Shown here: one piece after another, positions 8,766-16,701 of the stretch | Layout: each line of letters opens with the position of its first letter | Position numbering within the stretch: the first letter of the stretch is position 1 | NCBI GenBank assembly: GCA_030646805.1 | Contig: JAUSKZ010000001.1 | Location: 1-36,764 of the forward strand | DNA: 36,764 nucleotides | From: Candidatus Daviesbacteria bacterium | Lineage (GTDB): Bacteria; Patescibacteriota; Microgenomatia; Daviesbacterales; UBA10151 | Direction: 5' to 3' | Translations under genes and position numbers: made by a program | Notes under the pieces: generated by a model | Told to the model about the DNA's origin: nothing | Seen by the model: only the letters and a program-made list of their open reading frames with translations | Database searches by the model: none

Positions 8766-10220
8766 TTAACTAAAATTAGGGTAGCTTGTGGCCACCTTCT
8801 TTATCCTCTCCAAGCTACTATTATATCCTATAATATTCATAGAATCAAATAGAGGTGGGGTGACTAGCTGTCCTGAAAAGGCTATTCTTATCAATTGAAA
8901 CATATCTTGACTGCGGATTCCAAGATCCTCGGATAACTTCCTAAAACTCTGCTCAAACTTTTCGGCGTTCCAAGATTCTTTCATCCCCACAAGTACTTCT
9001 ACTACTTTTCCCAAAACCTCCTTGATATTTTCAACCTTTAGTTTCTTAAAAACCTCTATCTCATACTCGGGATCATCAAATAAAAAGTGGGTTAAAGGTA
9101 TGAAATCTGATAGTTTTTTGATCCGCTCTTTAATAAGTGGCACAATCGGTGCAATCTTCCCCTTAGCTGGGTGATCTATCAGAAATTCCTGTAACCTTTG
9201 AGTTAGCTCAGAGTCAGACATCTTCCTAATATACTCTCCGTTCATCCACTCCAGCTTAGCCAAATCAAATTTGGCACCGGTTGATTTAACACTTACTTTA
9301 AAAGGCTCTAACTCAAAGGCTTTTTCAAACTCTCGAGCGTCAAAGATCTCTTTTCCTTCCGGGTGATTCCAAACCACATTGGCTAAATAATTAACAACCG
9401 CCTCAGGTAAAAATCCTTCTTTCCGGTAGTAATCAACTGAAGCATGACCTTGACGTTTAGACAACTTTCCTCCCCCTTCACTATTTAAAAGTAACGGAAG
9501 GTGGGCAAACTTGGGCATACTCTCTTGCCAACCTAAATACTCCCAGAGCAGTATGTGTTTCGGGGTAGAGGGAAGCCACTCTGTACCTCGGAAAATATGG
9601 GTTATTTTCATATAATAATCATCAACTACAGCTGCTAAGTGATAAGTTGGATAACCATCTGATTTTAAGATTACTTGATCATCCAATTCGTTACTGTTGA
9701 TCTCAACTTTTCCAGCGATAGCATCATCAACTACAATAATTCTATTATCAGGAATTTTCATTCTGACCACAAAGGAAATATTCTCAGCCAAATTTTGTTT
9801 AACTTCCTCATCAGTTAATTTTAGGCAAGTTCGATCATATTTGGGAGCTTGGTGATTTTGCTCTTTAAGTTTACGCATCTCATCTAAGCGCTCCTTGGTA
9901 CAAAAGCAGTGATAGGCAAAACCTTTTTTAAGTAGTTCGTTAATATGCTTTTGGTAAAGTTCTAACTTTTCTGATTGTCTGTAAGGACCATACTCTCCCC
10001 CTTTTGATATCCCTTCATCAGGCAAAAGATTAGCCCACTTCAGACTTTCAACAATTACCTCTTCTGCACCTTCAACAAACCTACTTCGATCTGTGTCCTC
10101 AATCCTTAAAACAAATTTTCCCTTATATTTATGGGCAAAAACGAAGTCAAATAGTGCTTGATAAACTATTCCTAGGTGAGCATAACCGGTGGGTGATGGA
10201 GCGACTCTGGTTCGAACCAT
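8766..10220 (-). CDS. gltX: Glutamyl-tRNA synthetase
   Basis: MVRTRVAPSPTGYAHLG (HIGH region), VLRIEDTDRSR, KLSKRQG (KMSKS equivalent). Confidence 0.96.
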   Translation of the reverse strand: MVRTRVAPSPTGYAHLGIVYQALFDFVFAHKYKGKFVLRIEDTDRSRFVEGAEEVIVESLKWANLLPDEGISKGGEYGPYRQSEKLELYQKHINELLKKGFAYHCFCTKERLDEMRKLKEQNHQAPKYDRTCLKLTDEEVKQNLAENISFVVRMKIPDNRIIVVDDAIAGKVEINSNELDDQVILKSDGYPTYHLAAVVDDYYMKITHIFRGTEWLPSTPKHILLWEYLGWQESMPKFAHLPLLLNSEGGGKLSKRQGHASVDYYRKEGFLPEAVVNYLANVVWNHPEGKEIFDAREFEKAFELEPFKVSVKSTGAKFDLAKLEWMNGEYIRKMSDSELTQRLQEFLIDHPAKGKIAPIVPLIKERIKKLSDFIPLTHFLFDDPEYEIEVFKKLKVENIKEVLGKVVEVLVGMKESWNAEKFEQSFRKLSEDLGIRSQDMFQLIRIAFSGQLVTPPLFDSMNIIGYNSSLERIKKVATSYPNFS

Positions 10221-10272
10221 AGTGTCTGATATTATATCAGCCTCAAGGAGTATATAATACTATTAATACAAT

Positions 10273-11283
10273 ATGACCCTAACTCAAACTGCCCAACTAA
10301 CCAAACGCTTAATCCTTCTGTCCATCGTAGTTTTATTTTTGGGGATAGGTGGTAGGATCGGTTATAATTTATGGGAAGACTACCGTTTGGCCCAGCTTCC
10401 TCCGACCGTTGAAAAGCCAGAGATGAAGTTTGGACCATTACCTAAAATTACTTTTCCGGACCCCAAGGTTTCCTCAACTAATTTTTCTTACTCCTTGGAT
10501 ACTTCAACCGGCGGATTTCCGGAATCTTTAAATTTAATTCGGGTCTACTTTATTCCCCAGGCCAGCATATCTTTACTATCACCAGAAAAAGCCAAGGTCC
10601 TGGCTGAAAATTTAGGTTTCTTAACCTCACCAGAGGTTATAGATGATAAAACTCACCTCTTCAAAAATAGCGATGGAGGCACTGTTGAAATTAATATCAT
10701 AACCCTAAATTTTAGTTATCAAAAAAGTGAAAACGCTAAAACTTATGAGGAAAACTTCAACCTTCAATCATTTTCTACTAATAAAGCAACTCGGGAATTT
10801 AAAGAATTTTTAGGCAAAATTAATCTTTTGCCTCAAGAGCTTGGGGAGGGTCAAACCAAGGTAACAATCTCTCAAGAAAAGATCGCTTCCCCTTCAGCCT
10901 CAATCTCAATTTGGCCAGCTGATATCAACAAACTTAAAATTATCACTGCAAATCCCGACCGAAGCTTGGTCGGAGGTGAGTTTATTCCCAAAAATTCCCC
11001 TTTGGATTTTTACCAAGTTGATTACACCTTTTGGCCAATCGATAAAACCACCTACTCAACTTACCCTATTAAAACTCCACTGGAAGCCTTTGAAAACTTA
11101 AAAAGTGGAGGGGGTCACATCAGCCTTGAACCCAAAGATCCTCAAGTTTCCATCACCTCGGTTTATTTAGCCTACTATCAGTCTGAAATCTATACTCCAT
11201 TCCTACAACCGGTTTTTGTTTTTGAAGGACCAAATTTTGTGGGGCTCGTACCGGCAATTAAAGAGGTAGAAAAAGCCAACTAA
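10273..11283 (+). CDS. Hypothetical membrane-anchored protein
   Basis: 336-aa ORF; single N-terminal hydrophobic segment (LILLSIVVLFLGIGGRIGYNLW), extracytoplasmic-looking remainder. Confidence 0.75.
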   Translation: MTLTQTAQLTKRLILLSIVVLFLGIGGRIGYNLWEDYRLAQLPPTVEKPEMKFGPLPKITFPDPKVSSTNFSYSLDTSTGGFPESLNLIRVYFIPQASISLLSPEKAKVLAENLGFLTSPEVIDDKTHLFKNSDGGTVEINIITLNFSYQKSENAKTYEENFNLQSFSTNKATREFKEFLGKINLLPQELGEGQTKVTISQEKIASPSASISIWPADINKLKIITANPDRSLVGGEFIPKNSPLDFYQVDYTFWPIDKTTYSTYPIKTPLEAFENLKSGGGHISLEPKDPQVSITSVYLAYYQSEIYTPFLQPVFVFEGPNFVGLVPAIKEVEKAN

Positions 11284-12215
11284 TTCCACGAGAAGTTTTG
11301 CTCTACCCATTTCAGTAACTTTTCTGTTTCTTTAAACCTATTATCACTACCCAAAACTATTGTTAAAATTTTTCTATCTTTAATCTCCACTAAACCAACT
11401 AGGTTTTCTTTAGCCTGAGGAGTGGTTCCAGTTTTAATCCCGATTACCCCGGGTAAATCCAACAGCTTATTTAAATTTGTTAAGTGGTGAGTATATGATT
11501 TATCAACCGATGAAACGGATGTCTCACGGGTTGCAAAGATCCTAACTAAATATGGATCCTCAAGAGCCAAGACCGATATTTTGGCCAAGTCTGAAGCAGA
11601 TGAGTAGTGATTGGGACTATCAAAACCAGCCGGATTATCAAACTTACTACTTAAAAGCCCCATTTGAAATACTTCTTGATTCATGGCAGCGATAAAACTA
11701 GCTCTACCTCCGGGATAGTTATCAGCGATGGTAAAAGCCGCATCATTACCGGAATTTAAGAGCAAACCGTAAAGCAGTCCCCGAAACATAATCTGCTCAC
11801 CCTTTTTGAGTCCCATGGAAGATCCTCCAGCTTCGGATAAATCATACACAGTTAATATTTGGTTAGGTTTAAAATATTTAGTGGCCACCAGGGCAGTCAT
11901 AATTTTAGTAGTTGAGGCGATCGGGACTTTTTTATCTACTTCTTTGGAAAAAAGGACGGTATCTGAATCCAAATCCCAAACGAGGGATGCAACAGCTGAG
12001 ATTTCCGGAGGTGAGAGACCTAGGCTCTTTGGCACTTGGATCAACATTTCCGAGCTAGTATCGGCTTTATCTAAAACTAGACCTTCGGCCGAAATCAAAT
12101 TACTAGGAACTTGGATTATTAACTCTCCTTGTAATTTATTTAAAGCTTGGGGCAGTCCCATGATTAACACTACTGCGGCAATCAAAGCCCCAAGAGACAA
12201 AATTACTGGTTTCAT
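11280..12215 (-). CDS. D-alanyl-D-alanine carboxypeptidase family protein (peptidase S11)
   Basis: VPIASTTKIMTALVA (SxxK), SGNDAA (SxN), IGIKTGTTPQA (KTG), N-terminal signal/TM. Confidence 0.94.
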   Translation of the reverse strand: MKPVILSLGALIAAVVLIMGLPQALNKLQGELIIQVPSNLISAEGLVLDKADTSSEMLIQVPKSLGLSPPEISAVASLVWDLDSDTVLFSKEVDKKVPIASTTKIMTALVATKYFKPNQILTVYDLSEAGGSSMGLKKGEQIMFRGLLYGLLLNSGNDAAFTIADNYPGGRASFIAAMNQEVFQMGLLSSKFDNPAGFDSPNHYSSASDLAKISVLALEDPYLVRIFATRETSVSSVDKSYTHHLTNLNKLLDLPGVIGIKTGTTPQAKENLVGLVEIKDRKILTIVLGSDNRFKETEKLLKWVEQNFSWN

Positions 12216-13543
12216 TTCAAAGAGGAAAGCCTGATATCAACCCTTTCCATATCCCGGGGAAAAAGCGAAGCCTCCCGAACGTTGGACAACCCTAAAATAT
12301 GCATCACAATTCTTTCCGATCCAAATGAAAATCCACCCTCAGGGGGCATACCATATTTAAAGGCTTGCAAATAAAGCTCGCTTTTCTTAATGTCTACTCC
12401 CCGCGCGCTGGCTTTCTCAGTTAAAAGTTTGACGTCATTAATTCTTTGTCCGCCAGTCATCCACTCAGTCCCTCGGCCCAATAAATCAAAGCTTAAAGTA
12501 TAGCCTGGATCAGACTCGTCTTCGAAGGTATAAAAGGGGCGTTTGGAAACTGGATAGTGAGTGATAAAAATTAAGTCTGATTCTTTTTCTTCTAAAGCCC
12601 ATCTACAAATTTCCCGCTCGTCTTCCGGTTCTAAATCCGGCTCTTTCCTATTATCCCTGCCGGTTCTTTTAAAGATTATTTCTTGAGCTTCTCTTAACTT
12701 AATATGGGGAATTGTCTCTGGAACTTTTGGAATAGAGGTATTATATGAAGTTAATATCGGACTTGTCTCTTTCTCCACCCGCTCTAAAATATATTTTATA
12801 GAGTACTCTGCCATCTCCATCACATCTAACCAACTATCGATAAATCCAAACTCGGCGTCCAATGTTGTGGCTTCAGTTAAGTGGCGGGTTGTCACCGAGG
12901 GTTCGGCTCTTAAGGTTTTATTGACCGTAAACACTCTCTCAAAAACCCCCACCATAATCTGTTTGTAAAATTGTGGGCTTTGGGCCAAATATGCTTTATG
13001 TTCAAAGTATTTAATCTCAAAAACCTCTGAACCGCCTTCGGCTGCTTGGGGGATAATTACCGGTGATTGAAACTCAGTAAAATCTTTTTTCTTTAAAGAT
13101 TCCCGGAAAGCATCTATCACCACTTCCTGGACTTTAAAAATCTCCTTAATTTTAGGGTGCCTTAAAGTTAAGCCTCTAAAATCTAAAAGGGTGGGGAGTT
13201 GTAAATCTAACTCTTTCCCTCCCATATCAAAAGGTAACTCTTCAGCCTTTGATACAATTTCTATTTTTTCGGCTTGAAGTTCCACCTTACCGGTGGGTAA
13301 ATTTGGATTAATTAACTTCGGAGGCCTAGAGGCAACCTTGCCTTCTACACAAACTACGTCCTGTGGTCCTAAATCTTTAACCTGTTCACCACTGCAAACA
13401 ACTTGCAAAACTCCGCTTCGATCTAAAATATCCAAGAAAGCGATCTTGCCGTGATCACGTCTAGTTTGAACCCATCCACAAATCTTGACCGACTCGTTTA
13501 CTTTATCATTACAATCTAAAACCAAAGTTCTCTGCATGCCCAA
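12212..13543 (-). CDS. aspS: Aspartyl-tRNA synthetase, archaeal/short (possibly non-discriminating) type
   Basis: OB fold CGWVQTRRDHGKIAFLDILDRSG; class II motifs FTEFQSPVI, RAEPSVTTRHLTEATTLDAEFGF, GGFSFGSERIVMHILGLSNVREASLFPRD. ~440 aa with no bacterial GAD insertion. Confidence 0.9.
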   Translation of the reverse strand: MGMQRTLVLDCNDKVNESVKICGWVQTRRDHGKIAFLDILDRSGVLQVVCSGEQVKDLGPQDVVCVEGKVASRPPKLINPNLPTGKVELQAEKIEIVSKAEELPFDMGGKELDLQLPTLLDFRGLTLRHPKIKEIFKVQEVVIDAFRESLKKKDFTEFQSPVIIPQAAEGGSEVFEIKYFEHKAYLAQSPQFYKQIMVGVFERVFTVNKTLRAEPSVTTRHLTEATTLDAEFGFIDSWLDVMEMAEYSIKYILERVEKETSPILTSYNTSIPKVPETIPHIKLREAQEIIFKRTGRDNRKEPDLEPEDEREICRWALEEKESDLIFITHYPVSKRPFYTFEDESDPGYTLSFDLLGRGTEWMTGGQRINDVKLLTEKASARGVDIKKSELYLQAFKYGMPPEGGFSFGSERIVMHILGLSNVREASLFPRDMERVDIRLSSLK

Positions 13544-13575
13544 ATCATAACAACTAACTTTAGCCTTGACAATAC

Positions 13576-13797
13576 TTATTCACCTTTTCGCTTATTGACT
13601 AAAAGATCGCAGATTTGTCTGGGATCTTGCCTAATTAGATCCAGTAACTCTTGAAAAGATTTTAATATCTGACCTTGGTCGCTCTGGACATGACGATGCG
13701 CTTTACCCATTACGATGTTTGAAGATAATTCTTGAGTTCTTTGTTTAACAACGTCAGGGCCAAGAACTCCTTGTTCAACTCTAGTTTCAACTACCAT
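13576..13797 (-). CDS. Hypothetical small protein downstream of a structured leader
   Basis: ATG at 13797 preceded by AAAGGAGGTGATAATT; trimmed from the 76-aa ORF in the track. No family recognised. Confidence 0.65.
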   Translation of the reverse strand: MVVETRVEQGVLGPDVVKQRTQELSSNIVMGKAHRHVQSDQGQILKSFQELLDLIRQDPRQICDLLVNKRKGE

Positions 13798-13834
13798 AAT
13801 TATCACCTCCTTTCTTTTTATTTAAAAAATCCAC

Positions 13835-13858
13835 AAAAAAACCTCCCGTTAGGGAGGC
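13835..13858 (-). terminator. Intrinsic terminator (attenuator candidate)
   Basis: Minus-strand GCCTCCC-TAAC-GGGAGG followed by TTTTTTT. Confidence 0.85.
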
Positions 13859-13913
13859 ATATTGGTTTTTAAATTGTGTCTATTTTTATTTAGACACTAA
13901 CCAACCGCCTCCC
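13842..13913 (-). promoter_or_regulatory. Candidate antiterminator/terminator RNA leader
   Basis: GGGAGGC (13907-13913) pairs with GCCTCCC (13852-13858), TTGGTT with AACCAA, and GTGTCTA with TAGACAC. The first pairing is incompatible with the terminator stem. Confidence 0.6.
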
Positions 13914-13971
13914 GAGAGAGGTAAACCAAAAGAAATAACAACTTTTGGTAGATTGGCTTAACATTAGAGTG

Positions 13972-14001
13972 ATCTTATCAAAAAGATCTTTTTATTGTCA
14001 A
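13972..14001 (-). promoter_or_regulatory. Predicted promoter for the 13576-13797 leader/ORF
   Basis: Minus-strand TTGACA (13996-14001), 18 nt, TAAGAT (13972-13977). Confidence 0.5.
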
Positions 14002-14246
14002 TAATAAAAAGGCAGATTTAGGTATTCCGGATCTAGAACTCTGTTGGGTCCAATCCACAAACCCTTAACTTTTTCAACCATTGAGCGCCTGTTTCCAACT
14101 ACTAACCTAACTCTTTCTCCGGCTGTATCAAAAATAACGCGCCTGGCTTCCGGATCAATCCGCAGTTCACCTAGAGCTGTAAAGACTTTAATGTTTCTAC
14201 AATCTCTAAATCTTTCAATTTTTCTTCCACTCTTTATTTCTATCAT
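13998..14246 (-). CDS. Hypothetical small protein
   Basis: MIEIKSGRKIERFRDCRNIKVF..., ATG at 14246 preceded by AAAAAGGAGGTAACTAAG; trimmed from the 99-aa ORF in the track. Confidence 0.65.
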   Translation of the reverse strand: MIEIKSGRKIERFRDCRNIKVFTALGELRIDPEARRVIFDTAGERVRLVVGNRRSMVEKVKGLWIGPNRVLDPEYLNLPFYY

Positions 14247-14363
14247 CTTAGTTACCTCCTTTTTAAAGATTCTACTCATCTTTAATCTCCCTGTCAATGA
14301 AGCTCCACGGTTTTACGACCGTAGTTTCTTCTCAGCTTCACAGCTTTAGCTGATAAATTATTC

Positions 14364-14392
14364 TTGACAAGAAAATACTACAACATTATAAT
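14364..14392 (+). promoter_or_regulatory. Consensus sigma-70 promoter
   Basis: TTGACA (14364-14369), exactly 17 nt, TATAAT (14387-14392). Confidence 0.85.
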
Positions 14393-14398
14393 TACTTC

Positions 14399-14546
14399 TT
14401 AATGAACTTGAACTTTACAAAAAGCTTTAATGTCCTAGTTAGCCTTCTGAACGAGGTGCTTCTTAGCGCACCTATCAAAGGAGGCCTTTTTAGGTAAGAC
14501 TACCTAAAAAAGAAGTTGCAGGCCTCCTTAACAGGAGGCTTTTTTT
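14399..14546 (+). ncRNA. Structured leader or small RNA with mutually exclusive terminator
   Basis: Hairpin AGGTGC/GCACCT (14454-14472). Long stem AAGGAGGCC/GGCCTCCTT (14477-14485 with 14520-14528) enclosing TTTTTAGGT/ACCTAAAAA. Terminator GCCTCCT-TAAC-AGGAGGC-T8 shares the GGCCTCCTT arm. Confidence 0.65.
14521..14546 (+). terminator. Intrinsic terminator
   Basis: GCCTCCT TAAC AGGAGGC followed by TTTTTTTT. Confidence 0.88.
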
Positions 14547-14576
14547 TGGGAAAAATGTAATAAATTTAAAACAAAT

Positions 14577-15060
14577 ATGAGCGCAGAAAAAGTTAATGAA
14601 TTAAATTTAGAGTCTCAGGTGGTTGATAAAAATACTCAACTGAAATTTTGCCATCAGGCTGGCAGTGAATATGAAAGACTATTAGTGGAGTGTATGGGTG
14701 ATCCGCGGTCTGTTGCCAACAGGTTTGCCTTCCGCAAGTCCGGATCCAGAGCTGAAAGAGGTTATGTTCCAACCTTTGACTCGAGAGAAGCGTTTGACTG
14801 GAATCCGAAAAGGAGAATGGATGGCTGAAAAATTTCTGGAAAGAAAAATGTTCGGTAACGGCGTAGCCATACCCAAAGAACCAACTCCCCACGGAAACGA
14901 CTGGCAGTATGTCGGTTTTATTGGTGCGGGAAGACTTGAAAATAATTATATCTACACTGGCAACGATCCATTAATTTTATCTATCCCTGAACAACAGTTT
15001 GGGATTCCAAAGAAGGACGAAAAATTAATTGATGTTAATATCCAAAACTTTAAGTTGTAA
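14577..15060 (+). CDS. Hypothetical protein encoded in two overlapping frames (possible frameshift)
   Basis: ORF 14577-14828 and ORF 14698-15060 lie in adjacent frames on the same strand and overlap. The second lacks an obvious start and carries the better-looking protein sequence. Confidence 0.45.
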
Positions 15061-16638
15061 GTTTTCTGAGCCGTTAAATTTATTTATCTCCAAAAAGTAG
15101 GCAATATCTACTACCCCCCGTTCTAAAACTTGTGACTCTAAACTACCTTTGGAGAAAGCGATGGCATCAACTCCTTCAGCTTTGAACTTAAGGTGTTGTC
15201 CATTACTTAAAGTTCGGCAATCACTTATTTTGACTTTTTTTGACCCGAAAATAGGGATGGGGTTTCCTTGACCGAAAGGCTCCAATTTCTCAAGAGTTTT
15301 TACCCAATTTTTATCAACTTTGGATAAATCTAATATCGCCTCAACTTTAAGTCCATTTTCTTTTTCTTCTATTAAAATACCTCCCATCACCTCATCCAAC
15401 TTCTTTTTAAACTCCTCTAATTTCTTTGTCTCTAGAGAAAACCCAGCTGCCTGAGGGTGACCACCTATATCTACCAAAAGATCCGCACAAATTCGCAAAG
15501 TTTCGACAATATTTAATCCATTAACTGACCTGGCTGAACCCTTACTTATAGTTTCACCTTCAGAGATAATAATCGTTGAAACTTTATACTCTTCAGCGAT
15601 CCTACCGGCGACTAATCCAATCACTCCCGGAATCCAATTAGGTGAATGAAGGAGTAAAATCTTCTTGCCAGTTAAATCCCCGCTTTGTAAGACTTGTCCC
15701 TTAGCTTCAGTGATCGCCTCAAGGGTATATTTTTTCTTCAAATCGTTGCTCTCACACAAGTGTCTTGCTAGGCTGATTGCTTTGACCGGATCTTTAGTAC
15801 AAAGCAGTCTTAAGGCCTCGATAGAATCCTCGAGTCTACCGACGGCGTTAATCCGAGGACCTAAAATCCGCCCGACATCTGAAGAGCTAATCTCACCTAA
15901 ATCCAAGGCGCACTCTCTCATTAAAGCTAAAAATCCCAACTTCTCTGTCCGGTTTAAAACCTTAAGCCCCGCTTGTACTAGAGGTCTATTGAGATTGGTT
16001 AAAGAAATTAAATCACAAATTGTTCCTACCGCTACCAAATCCAAAAACTCTTCAGAGTCTTTTTCTCCTAGCAACTCCCGGCTTAAACACCAAGCAACAG
16101 CTGAACCTGACATTTGAGTGGAATGAATTATTGATAACGCTTCAGGTAAAGCCTCCCTCGGCAGATGGTGGTCGGTAATAATTAAATCTATTCCTATTTT
16201 TTTGGCATATTTGGCCTGGTCCAAAGCCACGATTCCGTTATCAACGGTAATTACCAATTTAGCCCCCTTTTCCAAAGCCTTATCTAACCCAAATTCTGAT
16301 AACCCGTATCCTTCTTTTTCCCGGTGGGGGAGATACGGCAAAACCTTAGCCTTGAGTTTAGCCAAAGCTAAATACAGTATGGCGGTTCCACAAACTCCAT
16401 CGGCGTCATAATCACCATAGATAATAATTTGCTCATCCTCGCTTATAGCCTGTTTAATTCTTTCAACCGCCACTTTTATCCCGGCGAGTAATAAATCTTT
16501 TGAATAATTTTCAAGCTTTGGATTTAAAAATTCCTCCCGGTCTTCTTCTTTTATTTCTCGGTTGATAAGCAGCTGGTTTAATAAATCATCAGGGGAAAGA
16601 ATCGCGTTTTTAAAAGAAGGGGAGATTTGCCATTTCAT
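15025..16638 (-). CDS. recJ: Single-stranded-DNA-specific exonuclease RecJ
   Basis: IIIYGDYDADGVCGTAIL (DHH), ITDHHLP, DLVAVGTICDLI, GGHPQAAGFSLE (DHHA1). Confidence 0.95.
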   Translation of the reverse strand: MKWQISPSFKNAILSPDDLLNQLLINREIKEEDREEFLNPKLENYSKDLLLAGIKVAVERIKQAISEDEQIIIYGDYDADGVCGTAILYLALAKLKAKVLPYLPHREKEGYGLSEFGLDKALEKGAKLVITVDNGIVALDQAKYAKKIGIDLIITDHHLPREALPEALSIIHSTQMSGSAVAWCLSRELLGEKDSEEFLDLVAVGTICDLISLTNLNRPLVQAGLKVLNRTEKLGFLALMRECALDLGEISSSDVGRILGPRINAVGRLEDSIEALRLLCTKDPVKAISLARHLCESNDLKKKYTLEAITEAKGQVLQSGDLTGKKILLLHSPNWIPGVIGLVAGRIAEEYKVSTIIISEGETISKGSARSVNGLNIVETLRICADLLVDIGGHPQAAGFSLETKKLEEFKKKLDEVMGGILIEEKENGLKVEAILDLSKVDKNWVKTLEKLEPFGQGNPIPIFGSKKVKISDCRTLSNGQHLKFKAEGVDAIAFSKGSLESQVLERGVVDIAYFLEINKFNGSENLQLKVLDININ

Positions 16639-16701
16639 AACTTTTTATTCTAGCATACTTGAGTTTACACCAAGCTTCCTCAAGAGGTACAATAGCCTCA
16701 T

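Noticed and set aside
10963-10983. CCGACC-GAAGCTT-GGTCGG hairpin inside ORF 10273-11283
   Set aside because: Short, with no sign of inserted residues; could be chance within coding sequence.
11806-12234. 142-aa plus-strand ORF
   Set aside because: Antisense shadow of the D-Ala-D-Ala carboxypeptidase and the aspS end, with low-complexity translation.
14593-14892. Minus-strand ORFs of 99 and 64 aa overlapping the 14577-15060 gene
   Set aside because: No RBS and poor composition; the plus-strand promoter and leader favour the plus-strand reading.
15665-16117. 150-aa plus-strand ORF
   Set aside because: Antisense shadow of recJ; recJ is unambiguous.
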